A stretch of 64,000 bases of DNA, taken from positions 62,933,183 through 62,997,182 of the forward strand of contig OX123182.2 in assembly GCA_944739405.2 (NCBI GenBank), in the 5' to 3' direction. This stretch comes from Euclidia mi (taxonomy: Eukaryota; Arthropoda; Insecta; Lepidoptera; Erebidae). Below the pieces are notes generated by a model that had not been told where the DNA came from, searched no databases, and was given only the letters and a program-made list of their open reading frames with translations. The first letter of the stretch is position 1. Every line of letters begins with the position of its first letter. A program made the position numbers and the translations under genes. Shown here in pieces: positions 44,325 to 56,027 of the stretch.

Positions 44325-44879
44325 GGTTGACGTTAAAGTTCACTGATCACTATACGCAATTATGGGTCCAAACTCTTAAAGAAGAGCGCCTATGCTCTAG
44401 ATTCACAGTAAATCCACAGTAATCCACACACAAAGATTTTTGATGTTCACAAATACAGCGACGCGAAGGAGCAAGCTCAAACTTCGTGAACGTGTTTGTA
44501 ACGCGATTCGACACAACTATACGGAGGAACACAGTTCAACTCAACGTAAATAGCAAGTACACATGCGAAACAAACTAGAAAATTACAAATAATACCGTCA
44601 GAAGTAACGTAAACTCCGGCGCAGCCATTTGTAATTAAAGTGTTGCCATTATCGAAAATACACATAGCCATTTTTGTTTTGAAATCTGCGTTAAATCACG
44701 TCCTTGTTGCTATGTTTTGTATTATAGACCATTTTTAGTTGTAATAAATACAAGTGATAGATTGCTGTACCTTATTTTATGCATTCCTGTTTAATTTGAA
44801 GATATAAAATTAATTATGAAATATTTATTTACCCGCATTTTTTATATCATCAACACTCAATTTTTAAATGTCATATTAG

Positions 44880-44908
44880 TTCTGGTAGCCAGCGAGTTGA
44901 TGGCGCTT
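44880..44908. repeat. candidate terminal inverted repeat, 5' side of the P-like element
   Basis: TTCTGGTAG plus GATGGCGCTT, the inverted partner of 33114-33142. It lies about 560 bp upstream of the start codon. Confidence 0.4.
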
Positions 44909-45466
44909 TTATAAAACAAAAAAATCGTTTCCACTAATGTTCTAAGTTGCCATAGCATGCTCAGGAGCTAAAAATAAATATATGTATAAGCCGCTTATTT
45001 CAAACGTTCATGATGTTAAGCAAACGCCCCAAGACTAGGACGTTTTTAAAATAAAGCCTCTGCACGTAATATTATTAGGGTATATTGCTTTATAAATCAA
45101 ACATTGAACTAAGTGGGCTTTTACATAAAAGCTTTTTTGTTGAGTTGGTATAAATTATAAATGGCTCCCTAATGCTTATAGTCAACATAACGCGAGGCCG
45201 GCAAACAAAACAAATTGCGGGCGTTTCTTCCAAAATGATGACTGTAGTTCGTTTCACTTTTATTCACTAAACGATGTCATTAATTAAAAGTTAGGTGATT
45301 AGTGCCAAATAACCCATTCAAGGCAGCGAACACAGAAACCCTTTGTCAATCTCAGACGGAACTTTACTGTAAATAGATTAATTTATTATGCTTTTTTTCA
45401 AACTCAGGCGTCATTAATCGATGAAGGAATATTGCATTAAGGCGTTAAAGTGCCGAAACCGGCTAA
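44909..45466. other. non-coding, nothing recognised
   Basis: AT-rich unique-looking sequence. Confidence 0.35.
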
Positions 45467-45479
45467 ATGTGTGTGAGGG

Positions 45480-45701
45480 TCCGTGTGGTAACGGATTAAG
45501 AATACAGAATGTTACCTCCCCGTATCATCCCATGGGTGTCGTAAGAGTGACAGAGGGAGAATATTATGCAGAGAACAGCACATGAGAGAAGGAAAACTTG
45601 ATAAAAACCCTATACCAACCCGTTTGGCCAGCGTGGTATAGTAGGCTAATTCCTCCTTTCAAAGGAGAGGCCTAGTCCAGCAGTGGACTGTTAAAGGCAT
45701 G
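45480..45701 (+). mobile_element. SINE family B, 13-bp target duplication
   Basis: Perfect ATGTGTGTGAGGG repeats (45467-45479 and 45702-45714) delimit a 222-bp element from TCCGTGTGGTAACGG to GTTAAAGGCATG. The (GAT)n tail is almost absent in this copy. Confidence 0.85.
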
Positions 45702-45714
45702 ATGTGTGTGAGGG

Positions 45715-48358
45715 AGTGTGTGTGTCCACGATATTAGCTCTGAAGAACATCAGTTGCCAAGCAGGTATAGCATACGTCTAATTGGGTGGGTCTAGGCGGT
45801 TCAAAAAAGTACAGCAGAATAAATAGTATCTGTGCGTAACAATACACAATCTCGATAGCCATGGAATAAAAAATTAACTACGCGAAGAAAAATGTACACA
45901 TTTCTTCATGTCATATCATATCATTCAGCATACTCAATAGAATAATATTCTCTCATATTATACGGCTGAATCTCTGAAGGTTTTTCAACACATAAAAAAT
46001 CCTTTATCTGCGAAGGCACGATATCGAAATCACGCACCATTTATCGATTCCTTTTTCCCGTAATTATTTTGAACCGTAGCCTAATTGGTATCTGTTATCC
46101 GAACAGTACTGGCACTTATGCGAGAACCCTTAATTAGATTATCAGATTAATTAATAGTTTCAAAATCTGGAGCACCATTCCAAAATACCTTCTTCAAATG
46201 TATTAGAACTAAAACTGATTTATTGGAATCTCTAGAACAATTACAACTGAGCATGTTATCATCATTGAGAAAGAAGGTTGGTTATAAATTAAATATAAAG
46301 ATCAGAAATATGTCTTATATATTATGTGGTTGGGGAATAACTGCCAGTATATTATAAAAAAAGGATTAAAGTTCAACAGCGAACTATGACACGCTTATTT
46401 GTTAATTAATCATTTTCTTGACTCAATATTTAATACCTTACTAAATATTTATGTAGGTATTTGTTTTATTTTATTCATAACAAGACTTCACCCGCGGCTC
46501 GTCCCGCGTGAAATTCATACTTAAACCTTCCTCAGAAATTACACAATGTATTAGTGAAAACTGCACAAACATCCGATCGTTTTAGAGTATCGCTACCATA
46601 CAGACAGACAACGACAAGAAAGAAAAAGGAACTTAATTTATTATAATATTTGTATAGCTCTCACATTTTACATAATTTACTCTCTTTAAAATATTTGACT
46701 AAATTTAAAGCAAAGATAATTATTTTTTAGACAGCTATTCAACTCTGGAAACAGGAGGGCCTATCAATTAGGCGGATCATTGACGTGAATAATGCTTTGT
46801 CCTTGTAAGGTAGCTCCTAACAATTTCCTTCTTTTAAAATTCTCTCGAACATTTATTTTTTGCAACTTTCATTAACTTAATGGGCACTTTTATTATACGC
46901 TCTTTGCTAAGATGAAACAATAGGTAGGTGAGATGTATACACCTTGGTATAAGAAGATCTACATGACTACTCGTCTTGTGATTGATGATATTTTTATTTG
47001 ATTGAGTTGTTTGGTTATGGCCATATAATAATTATCGCGGGGTATTGACGATATGACTTTTCTCGCATTGCACTAGGACTATCCCAAGGATTAATGCAAC
47101 AAAACTTTTACTCCAGAAACTCTGTTTTACTTTGCTGGTTCTTAATATTTGTTTGTATACAAAGCGACTTCCCTCTATTTTGGCGATCCAGAAGGATAAT
47201 CATCATTTTGTGGGTAAGACGTAAAAAAATTGAGGGTACTTAAATCCCAATAACGATGTCAAAATATTTTAAAATAAAATCATTCATTTTATTTTTACTC
47301 ACTTGCAAACATAGAACGAGTATTATTGCACGCCGAGTTTCGAAAGGGCTGTAAAATATGAAGGAGTTTGAGAACTATTACTGGAAAATAACGAGTAAAC
47401 GTGGCGAAAGTCAAAACAAACTTAGATCGTTTGCGGAGACGATAGTGAGACAGATGGTGCCAACCAAGATAGTTTCTGACAAGCCTCGTCTTCTTAATGC
47501 GTCAAAAAAGTCTCAAGTAATTGTGGAGTCACTCTGACGCACTCCTCATTTCTGTCGGGTTTCTGTGGCTTCTGAAAACATATAACTGAAAGTTTTGATA
47601 TGAGTATACGTGTTATCAACGCAGCTGTTGTTGTTCCAAATTGTTTTACGATTTTTGTTTCTATAATAACGCGTATGTATGATATGTTATAAAAAGTCAG
47701 AAACCAAAAAGGACTGAAGAAAAGGTACTTTTATAAAACTGACTCAGTTCTTTACATCTGCCCTTTTGTATAGTTATATAGCTTGTAGTCTTTCCTCGCA
47801 ATATAAAAAGGTCCAGCAAATGCGGGTTGGAACATGTCTTCAAAAAACTATATAGAGAACTCTCAGATTTTCGAATTTCCTCACGACGTTAGCTCTCCTC
47901 ATTGAGCAAGCTGTAATAAATAATTAAATTTTATTATATTTTCACATACATATCAAATAACAATACGTATTTTTTTAGAATCTCAATACAAAGTACCTAA
48001 AGCAGCACAACAATAAATGATATTACAGGCAAATAAAGCGGGAAAACCGGATGAAGTACAAAATATATACCATTATACACGCAGCTCGTGTGTGTACAAG
48101 GTATATAAAATTTTGTGACATCGTTCTCACTCCTTATTTGCCTTACTTTTGTCATTTTTGGTAGCAGATAATGGCCTATTTGCAGACATTCTGTGTTAAA
48201 AAAGTTAAAGTTTCTTTCTCGAGAAAGGTGTGTTCCGTGTTCGGATGGTAATATTGCGGATAAAGTAATTTAACCTTATTAATTGAATCAGGCGTTACTT
48301 GGCGGAACTCCATTGTACCTAATGGAAGTAAAAAAGGAACCTGCCTCTCCTCTGCCCT
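45715..48358. other. non-coding, mostly unrecognised
   Basis: No gene supported. 46482-46610 (CACCCGCGGCTCGTCCCGCG) is a decayed Helitron-type 3' end on the minus strand. Confidence 0.35.
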
Positions 48359-48544
48359 GCCTCTCCAGGAGGTATCCTCAGAACCGATGGGCAACGACTG
48401 AGCCTTATTTTGGCATCGGTCGCACGATAAATAGTAAATACCGGATTTTCTGTTTTTACATACTTTATCTTTACCATTACACAGAAATTTTAGCGCCTGC
48501 CTCAGTCGTTGCCCATTTGTCTTGAGGATGCCTCGTGGAGAGGC
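48359..48544. repeat. long hairpin: 44-bp arms, 98-bp loop
   Basis: Arms 48359-48402 and 48501-48544 pair at about 39 of 44 positions (GCCTCTCCAGGAGGTATCCT... against ...AGGATGCCTCGTGGAGAGGC). Minus-strand open frames across it have no known product. Confidence 0.75.
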
Positions 48545-48980
48545 GAAACACGTGTCGAAGCATAGTGGCGCAAAGAGCGGGATACTGCACGTCAGGTATT
48601 TTCCTGGAACCCATTTCCGCATTATTCCATGTATCCCTTATCCTTTGTCTTAGAGGACTTCGGTATCGTCAACCTTATTCTATTGCAATAGTTGGGGTGG
48701 GCAATCCGAGGTTGCGTGGTGGGCTCCTCTTTCGTTCCATTAGGTAATTTAACCTTAGATTGTGAGCTGATTTAATGTTATGATTCCGCTGTGTAAATAA
48801 CGTATTATTTTTATACATCAAAATTAATTTATGAAAAATGCTTATGGAAACGGAAGCAAAACATTATGGAACTCATTTAAAAACCTCAGGCTTCAAGGCG
48901 TGTAAGTCTTGGATGCAACGGGAACAAGGCTAGGACGATGATAATGAGAAGCTTCTAGCACAACAAAACTACCTAGTATC
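48545..48980. other. non-coding, nothing recognised
   Basis: No supported gene or repeat. Confidence 0.35.
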
Positions 48981-49358
48981 TTCGTCATCATCGTCCTACT
49001 GTTATCCGTTTACTTTATTTTTTGTGTTTTAGCCTATGGGATTAGACAAAATACTAGGTTTTCTCCAGAGCATCTGCCGACTGACATCCGTAAACCATTG
49101 AGATCATATATCGATATCAGTATATTCAATGGTACTTATTGTCTCCTATAATAACTGTTAAAGATCTACATAATGACTGTGACCAACGAATTAACTTGCT
49201 CGCCGATGGCAAACTCAAGGCACGGGGCATGCTATAATTAACAACAATTTTAAGTACAATCTGATAATACATAACTTTAATAATTCCATAAAGTGCTCCG
49301 AAGGTTTGAACCTCTGCATAGCAGTCTGTTAGTTTATTCATTGGACTATCGCTACCTT
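48981..49358 (-). mobile_element. SINE family D, diverged copy
   Basis: Aligns over most of its length with 38958-39335 (GCACGGGGCATGC, GTAGCGATAGTCCAATG on the minus strand) but the A and B boxes are eroded. It marks an older insertion. Confidence 0.6.
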
Positions 49359-49410
49359 TACAAAACTATCTTACATGTATGGTTCAAAATGGGGACAAAA
49401 CAGTATCTTT

Positions 49411-49719
49411 CTAGTGCGGGAATTGTCTAAGTAAATAAAAAAGTAACAATATACTAAAAAGTACTTGGATAGCTCTTTCAGCCCGTTCTAAAGGCAGTAG
49501 GATCATTTTAGCTGCCCCTTTCCATGTGGTTATACAATATGAGATGATTGATTCACATAGTGCAGTGTAAACTTGTCTTAACAATTTTAAGTTTACAACG
49601 TCGCGTATATTTTTAAATATGGAAATTATTATTTTTTTATAGTAAATATATTGTCTAATGAGTAGTTTTTTAAACAATAGTTTGTAAAATAATAAATTTA
49701 TCAAGTATGCTTTTGGCAA
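49411..49719 (-). pseudogene. LINE ORF2 fragment: C-terminal RT region
   Basis: A frame with LLRQVYTALCESIISYCITTW then GAA and LPLERAERAI is the post-RT thumb segment of jockey/CR1-type LINEs (the pattern Y-x-A-L-x-x-S-x-I-x-Y). It could be the far end of the jockey-like LINE whose ORF1 and endonuclease lie at 54.7-58.1 kb, with the BEL/Pao element between them. Confidence 0.5.
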
Positions 49720-49959
49720 ACGTTATTTGTCAAATGAAAATTTTTCATTTGTTTTTTGTCAAATGATCGGACACCATGTTTGTATAATCCACCGTAGTGC
49801 CTAAATTACTAAACCGATTTTAATAAATGGGACGTCAAAAGATTTGTAATAATGGCCCGGGTGACATAGGTTATATAAATTTTATCAACATTTTCTATTA
49901 CGGAATTTATAGCACAGATTCCAACCTAAAAAACAAATAAACTGCGATAATCATTACGT

Positions 49960-50205
49960 GTTTGGTATTGTATAAGTGCCTAGCTCCAGTGATGTGATGC
50001 TGGTGGTCTAGGCTAATGAAAAGGCTTCGATAGTTGGTAGAAAGACTGTATTGCATAGGTCGCAAGTACAATAATATATGTAGGCCGTAGCGTGTGTGCG
50101 ATGCGATGTACGACGAGTGAGTGGAGTGCGGCGCGCAGGCGGGGTCGGCCGAAGAACCGGTCCTCACTAGCCGGCGGCGGCCCGCCGCGATGGAACGCAG
50201 TAACA
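49960..50205 (-). repeat. 3' LTR of the minus-strand BEL/Pao element (end uncertain)
   Basis: On the minus strand the LTR begins TGTTACTGCGTTCC at 50205, directly after the polypurine tract CCGGGGGAATC (50216-50206). It includes a GC-rich block (about 50130-50190). The 3' border is a guess near CAATACCAAACACG (about 49965). Confidence 0.5.
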
Positions 50206-50247
50206 GATTCCCCCGGTTGAAGTGTGGAGGACTTCAAAATGATGTCA

Positions 50248-52026
50248 TCAGGACACTGGAAGAGGGCATATATTATTAAAGGCCCGAATTATGATGCCCT
50301 TTCTCGTGCGTATGTCGGCGACTCTACTATGTCCGTCAGATCCTGCATTGACGGCGATGACTCTGCCCAGCAGCCAAAGAAGAGGTGGCAGATTGGCGTC
50401 CTTCACCAAAACCATCGTGCCTGGATTAAGATCTTGCCTTGACGTCTGCCATTTTGTCCGCTGCTGAAGTGTAGAAATGTATTCATTTGAATAACGTTGC
50501 CAAAAATGTTGGCGTAGCTTCTCGATGCGGTCAAAACGTTGTAGCCGCGGCTGCATATTGCGGTCATCTATTTGAGGCCGGGGAAACGACGTGAGAGTCC
50601 GCCCAATAAGGAAATGAGAAGGAGAAAGATAAGATAAATCGGAAGGATCTGTGGAAAGGGGTGTTAAAGGCCTGGAATTTAAAACAGCCTCTATTTGGAC
50701 CAGGCATGTTGAAAGCTCTTCATACGTTAAGTGAGTTAAGCTCATGACTCTACGTAATAGATATTTCGTTGATTTGACTGCTGCCTCCTAGATGCCACCG
50801 AAATGCGGGGAGTAAGCTGGAATAAATTTAAATTCGATACCCTGGTTGGCAATGCCTGATTCGACTGAATGACGAGACTCTTGAAGGAAGCGTGAGAGCT
50901 CGTTGAAAGCGCCTACGAACGTGGTACCGTTGTCGGAGTATACGCGCTGAGGTTTACCACGACGGCTTATGAACCGACTGAAGGCTGCAAGAAACGCCTC
51001 CTTTGTAAGGTCGGAGACCAGTTCGAGGTGAACAGCTTTGACTGCGAAACATACAAAAACGCAAATATATGATTTAAGTAGCCTACAACCTCTACCTTAG
51101 CGGTCGGCTATCAGCACTGGCCCGGCGTAGTCAAGACCTGTGTTTAAGAAGGGAAACTCTAAGTGCGTCCTGTCACCAGGCAGGTTACCCATTATGACCT
51201 GGACAGGTTCCGCTTTAAAGCGAGTACAACGTACACAGTTACGCACAGTTTGCTTAGCTAGGTTTCTCGCAGCTAAAGGCCAGTAAGTAAGCCTAATATG
51301 TGCTAGAAGTAATTGAGGCCCAGCATGAAAAAGTGATTTGTGTTCTTTTTGAAATATTTTTCTTGTTAAGTGGTGTTTGCTACACAGTAAGATTGGGTGT
51401 TTGACGCTAAAACTGTAATAAGAGTTTTTAAGACGCCCACCGACCTGTATAAGATTATCACAATCAATAAATGGTGATAAACTAATAATTCTATTTTTCT
51501 TATGTAAGATCTGTTTGTTTTTAAGAATTGTGTATTCCTCAGGGAACATTTCCTGCTGAGAAATTTGTAATATTAAGTTCTGTGATGTTTGTAATTCTAT
51601 GTATGTAAGGTATGATAGTATTTTTGAGTTCTGTTTCTTGCAATTATGAATAAATCGGTGTATATAAGCGACGATTCTGATTAATTTTGTAAATGATGAT
51701 GTATTGTGTATTAAATTTAAGATTATATTATTATTTTTATTCAAACTATTATCCACTTTTGTGTGTAAAGATGTCTCGGGTAATAAATGAAATTGCGTGT
51801 TAGGTACTATAGAAAATTGTATATCGACCTGGTGAAGGAATTCTGGACCTGACCACCAGAGAGCGGATGCGCTGATGGAATCAGCCTTCACCCCCCGAGT
51901 TGCGAGATCAGCGGGATTACTTTTGGAAGGTACGTAACTCCATTTATGGCCAGTTGTAGTCTCCTGTATTTCAAATATTCTGTTTCGAACAATTTGTTCA
52001 AGTCGGGTTGGTTCTTTCATAGAGAG
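50248..52026 (-). pseudogene. BEL/Pao integrase with two nonsense codons
   Basis: HHCC zinc-binding N-domain (about 51370-51210: FHAGPQLLLAHIRL, then NCVRCTRF), then the DDE core: LDYAGP (first Asp, about 51140), YSDNGTTFVGA (second Asp, about 50935) and the EAAVKS region (Glu, about 50785). The C-terminal part, LTYEELSTCLVQIEAVLNSR and PSHFLIGRTL, is the conserved tail of BEL/Pao integrases. The TAA at 51097 and the TAG at 50788 interrupt it; the TAG falls where relatives have Trp (G-G-x-W-E). Confidence 0.8.
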
Positions 52027-52677
52027 TCAGCCGAGAACTATCGTCGAGTCACACCAAAAGAAGCATTTATGAATTTGTAATGTAACTGATTCACGTACTT
52101 TCATGAAAAGTCGTGAACCAATCAAACAACCACATAGCTCTTTACGTGGAATGCTTAAGGGCTTTATAGGAGCAATCTTGCTTTTGGAAGCTAAAAGGCG
52201 AACACAAACTGCCCCGTCTACTGTCACTGTCCTCACATAGACACAGGCGGCGTAACAACGTTCGGAAGCGTCCGTGAAGGTATGAAGCTCGACTACAGAT
52301 GGATTGCTACAGGAAATCCAACGAGGAATACGAAGAGAGTTAAGACATGAAAGCGATTGTATAAATTCAAGAAATTGTGACTGTATACGAAAAGGTATGT
52401 CTTCATCCCAATTACATTTAAGAATCCATAATTGCTGCAATAATAATTTGGCTTTAACTATACATGGCCCGACGAGACCAAGTGGATCAAAAACTTGACT
52501 GATTGAAGATAATATGTTACGTTTTGTAATTTTAATTTCTGTGTATTCTAAATTAACTGAAAATAATAAATGGTCTGATTTGCAGTCCCAATAAAGACCA
52601 AGCGTTTTACAAGGAGATTCGTCATTTAAATTCAATGTTTTATTTGAACTGTTTGTGTCAGTGTTGGCGATAGCCTC
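52027..52677 (-). pseudogene. BEL/Pao RT thumb and RNase H
   Basis: KTLGLYWDCKSD and ILSSISQVFDPLGLVGP are the conserved link after RT. RNase H acidic residues are visible in HTFTDASERCYAACVY, RKELCGCLIGSRL and FFWCDSTIVLG. The closing TGA (52027-52029) replaces a Trp codon and the next frame continues in phase (KEPTRLEQIVRNRIFEIQ). Confidence 0.8.
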
Positions 52678-54330
52678 TTAGATTTTTGGGCTATTTGATT
52701 GCCATTTGCGGAGATGAAACTTAGCTGTTTTGAGAGTAGTAATGACACCTTGGCATAACTCTATGACTGACTGAATTGAATCCCCGCCGCCTAAATAATC
52801 GTCGACGTAAAAGTCTCGCTTGATGGACTCACTTACTTTAGGATCTGAACATTGGTCTGCAAGAGATACTAAGCATTTGGTAGCTAAGTACGGTGCTGAT
52901 GCCGTACCGTACGTCACTGTATTCAAAGTATATGTCCGTAAAGGCTTTGAGGAATCAAACCTAAAGACAATTTGCTGCAACGAGCGCTGTGAAGGATGGA
53001 TTAAAATAGCTCTGTACATTTTTTCAATGTCACCTGTTACAACAAATTGATGCTGTCTGTACCTTAAGAGTATGGACAATAAATCCTCTTGAACAGTGGG
53101 ACCTACCATCTGTATATCGTTAAAGGATTTGCCTGAAGTGCTGGATGCCGATGCGTCGTAAACTACTCGAAGTTTTGTAGTTGTACTGGACTCTCGCACA
53201 ACACCATGATGAGGCATGAAATAATTAATTTCAGAATGTTTTAATGATGAATTTTGTGTCATGTGATTAAGATCAATGTATTCTTTGATAAATTGTAAAT
53301 ATCTGTTTTTAAAGACAGGGTCACGATCAAATCTTCGCTCTAAGGATATAAATCGACGCTTGGCCATCGCATAAGAGTCACCTAAGCACTCAGGCGATTC
53401 CCTCAATGGGATGGTGACGACAAATTGACCAAGCTGATTACGTTGTGTCGTCTCTTGAAACAACTTTTCGCAAGCTTGCTCTTCTGTAGAAAAACTATTC
53501 TTACTGGACACAGATTCAAGCTCCCAAAAGCGAGTAAATTGCTCAGACTCCTTGTCCGTTAAGAAATTACATAAGGCAGGTTGATGAAGGCGAGACTGAT
53601 ATACACAGCCCGAAATAAGCCAACCTAACTTTGATGAATGTAATTTAGGTTTATGTTTACCTAAATTTATTGAATCGGAACCTAAGACGTCCCAGAAGAC
53701 CTCGGCACCAACAAGAATGTCAATTGCTGAGGGTATGTTGAATGTTGGGTCTGCTAGCTGAAGGCCTGGCGGGATAGATTTAATGTTTTTATCTACATAA
53801 GAGCCAGGTAGCTTTTGCGTAATCATCGGTAAAATAAGACAGTTTATGCTCGCCCGATAACTACCATAAAAAGATTGCACATTAAGACTACAACTCTCGG
53901 AGGTACTAGAAATAAGACCGTTAATACCTGAGATGGTTGAGCTAGTGCTTCGTTTTACCACGCCAAGCTTATCACAGAGGCTTTCAGTGACAAAATTGGA
54001 AGAACTGCCGTTGTCCAGTAGAAGTCGGACTGTATGGAGCCTTCCATTGACGTCTGCCACCTTTGCCAAAGCTGTGGATAATAGTACGAATGCCTGATTA
54101 GTTTGTGGTTCAGTGTTGGTAGATAAAGCAATATTTTGGTCATTGTTTGTTGCTGTATCCTTATGTAAAAGAGTATTATGTCTGTGTTTGCAATATTTGC
54201 AATGTGATAGTTTACAACGGTTTTCTGTATGACCAGGACGTAGACAATTCATACAAACATTACATTCTGAAGCTTTTTTTACTCTTGAGTCGACATCAAG
54301 ATTTCTAAAAGATTGACAATTGAACAAAAA
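52678..54330 (-). pseudogene. BEL/Pao Gag end, protease and reverse transcriptase
   Basis: Zinc knuckle CMNCLRPGHTENRC (C-x2-C-x4-H-x4-C) and CKYCKHRHN, then protease active site LLLDNGSSSNFV, then SKLGWLISG and the RT: TTTKLRVVYDASAS, VTGDIEKMYRAIL (first Asp), TYGTASAPY and FYVDDYLGG (YVDD pair). Ends at TAA 52678-52680 within the linker to RNase H, where the frame resumes directly. The first 17 codons of the open frame (MLTNTFLLYRYYYY) are not element sequence. Confidence 0.8.
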
Positions 54331-54719
54331 GTGACTATAATAGTAGTAGCGGTACAAAAGAAAGGTATTGGTGAGCACATTACAAATATGTACATATATT
54401 CAGCTTCTGTCAAAATATAACTTTAAAACGCAGTTGTACTTATAATTCACGCGGTTCAGACGCTTTGCGTAACCTATTTTTCTTTCTTTCTTCTCACGGT
54501 GAGTTGTTTACATGCCCCATTGGGATACGGAAAGGTATTCATTGTATACCTTTAGTGGATGCCAGGAACACTCAACTGCATTAAACAAACATGGCAGGTA
54601 ACTACATGTACACTAGTATAAAATAGGTGCGACCACGGCTCTAGCTTGAGCATTTCTGTACTTATATTTTTCTGGATTTGTATCTGAATGAGCTATTTTC
54701 TTGTTTCGTTATTTTTAGA

Positions 54720-56017
54720 CCCCATTTTGACGTAGTCGGGTTTTAGTTTTTAAACTTATTTTTTTTATTAAGAATTTCCATACTAGTTTAGTGTTGTTAC
54801 CTGCTCTATTCAACTGAGATGTATCGTACTCGACCTTTAGTTTTTTAAGAAGTTTATTGCAAAAGTTTTTTTATCGCTTATATGCTGTAGCCAGAATTTC
54901 CTTTTCAGGTGCCATTTTAGCTTTCATGTGTAAATTATTTCTGTGTCTAATACAGCGGAGAAGACCCGGAGTAATCCATGGCTTTATATTCTTATATTTT
55001 CGCGACAATGTTACTGTGTTTGTGTTTTTGCTAATTGTGTACTGTACGGAAGCTATGACGTAAGAGATTGATTCGTTAACGTCGGCACAAAAATAAACTG
55101 GGGCAAAATTTGTATTACGAATGATTTTTTCAAGGCCTGTCATGTTTACTTTTCTAAAGCTAGGTATGCAATTAAGTTTTCCACGTGATAATTTTAGTGT
55201 TAGTAGGCTTGGTGGTCTGTGATAGTTGAGTTAGTAACATACCTAAGTGGTAGATGGCTGCTTAGTTTTAATAATGAAATGATCCAGGCATGATCCACTT
55301 TAATGTGTAGGGAAGGTGTGCGCTGGCAGAAGACCATGGAAAGAACAGATATTTAAATAGTCTTGTCCTTGAAGGTTACATTTTCCGGACAGAATATTTA
55401 TGTTTATGTCCCCCGTAATTACAATATTCTTATAAGCTGATAACTTACTTACTTCTAAATTGGGAGATTACAAAAATGTATCGGTACTTTGCGAAGGAGA
55501 TCTGTACACTCCTAAAATAGCACTGTCTGAATTAATTGTAATAAGTAGAGAATTACAGTCCTGTATTTGTGGCTTTGCAACAATTACATTTAAGTGTGTT
55601 TTTGTACAGACCACTACACCATCATTTTGATTAATTATATTCTCAGTCGAGTGTCAGTTGTAGCCATCTAAAGATGGTAAGCAGAACGCCCGCTTAGACA
55701 TCCAGCATTCGGTTAGGACGATTACGTCACAGTTTATATTAATGGTCTGTAGGAGTAATTCTAGGGCGTCTATATTCTTATAAATACTTCGGATGTTCTG
55801 TTTCAATATAACTAAGTTTTTATTAGACTCGGGTAATAGACTTTTGCATTCTTCTATTTTACAAGTCATACTACTTGATACACAGTAATTATCTAGATCA
55901 ATATTATACTTGATTGTCCATAGTTATAATAAAATACTTTATAAATAATTAAGAAAATATAAACTAGTGTTAAGTGCCTATTAATAAACTTTAACGGTGA
56001 CGCTCTTAGGCGCCCTC
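54720..56017 (-). pseudogene. jockey-like LINE ORF2: endonuclease part
   Basis: From ATG 55869: ESNKNLVILKQNIRSIYKNI and CDVIVLTECW, the start of an APE-type endonuclease. In shifted or interrupted frames follow AILGVYRSPS, NIVITGDINI and DHFII (the GD(F/I)N and SDH signatures). 55143-54871 gives the linker KYKNIKPWITPGLLRCIRHR. The RT is absent here; similarity fades at about 54735. Endonuclease nicks target DNA for insertion. It is continuous with ORF1 at 57776-58090 once the RTE-like LINE is removed. Confidence 0.65.
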
Positions 56018-56027
56018 ATAGTCTATG

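Larger units (their letters stand above)
33114..44908 (-). mobile_element. P-element-like transposon with multi-exon THAP transposase
   Basis: The region contains a six-part transposase gene on the minus strand (one exon triplicated), described exon by exon below. Possible terminal inverted repeats are 33114-33142 and 44880-44908: AAGCGCCATC and CTACCAGAA match exactly and the middle 10 nt weakly (23/29 in all). No 8-bp target duplication is visible at these ends, so the boundaries are provisional and a domesticated host gene is an alternative. The total coding length would be about 900 residues with one copy of the repeated exon and about 975 with three; Drosophila P transposase has 751 residues and human THAP9 about 900. 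Introns hold a SINE (34713), the exon-bearing tandem units, a hAT MITE, a LINE and further SINEs. Confidence 0.65.
50206..54330 (-). mobile_element. BEL/Pao LTR retrotransposon, 5'-truncated
   Basis: From the Gag zinc knuckles to integrase the whole polyprotein lies in one reading frame (54378 to 50248) with no frameshift but four nonsense codons: TAA 52678-52680, TGA 52027-52029, TAA 51097-51099 and TAG 50788-50790. The 5' LTR and most of Gag are missing, since homology starts at about 54330. Only the 3' LTR start and polypurine tract are seen. Confidence 0.85.

Noticed and set aside
33106..44916. 8-bp target duplication for the P-like element
   Set aside because: ATTTTAAC on the left and TTATAAAA on the right do not match, so no duplication is claimed.
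48176..48622. 148-codon minus-strand frame
   Set aside because: It spans a long hairpin; the sequence in the arms repeats in inverse and no domain is seen.
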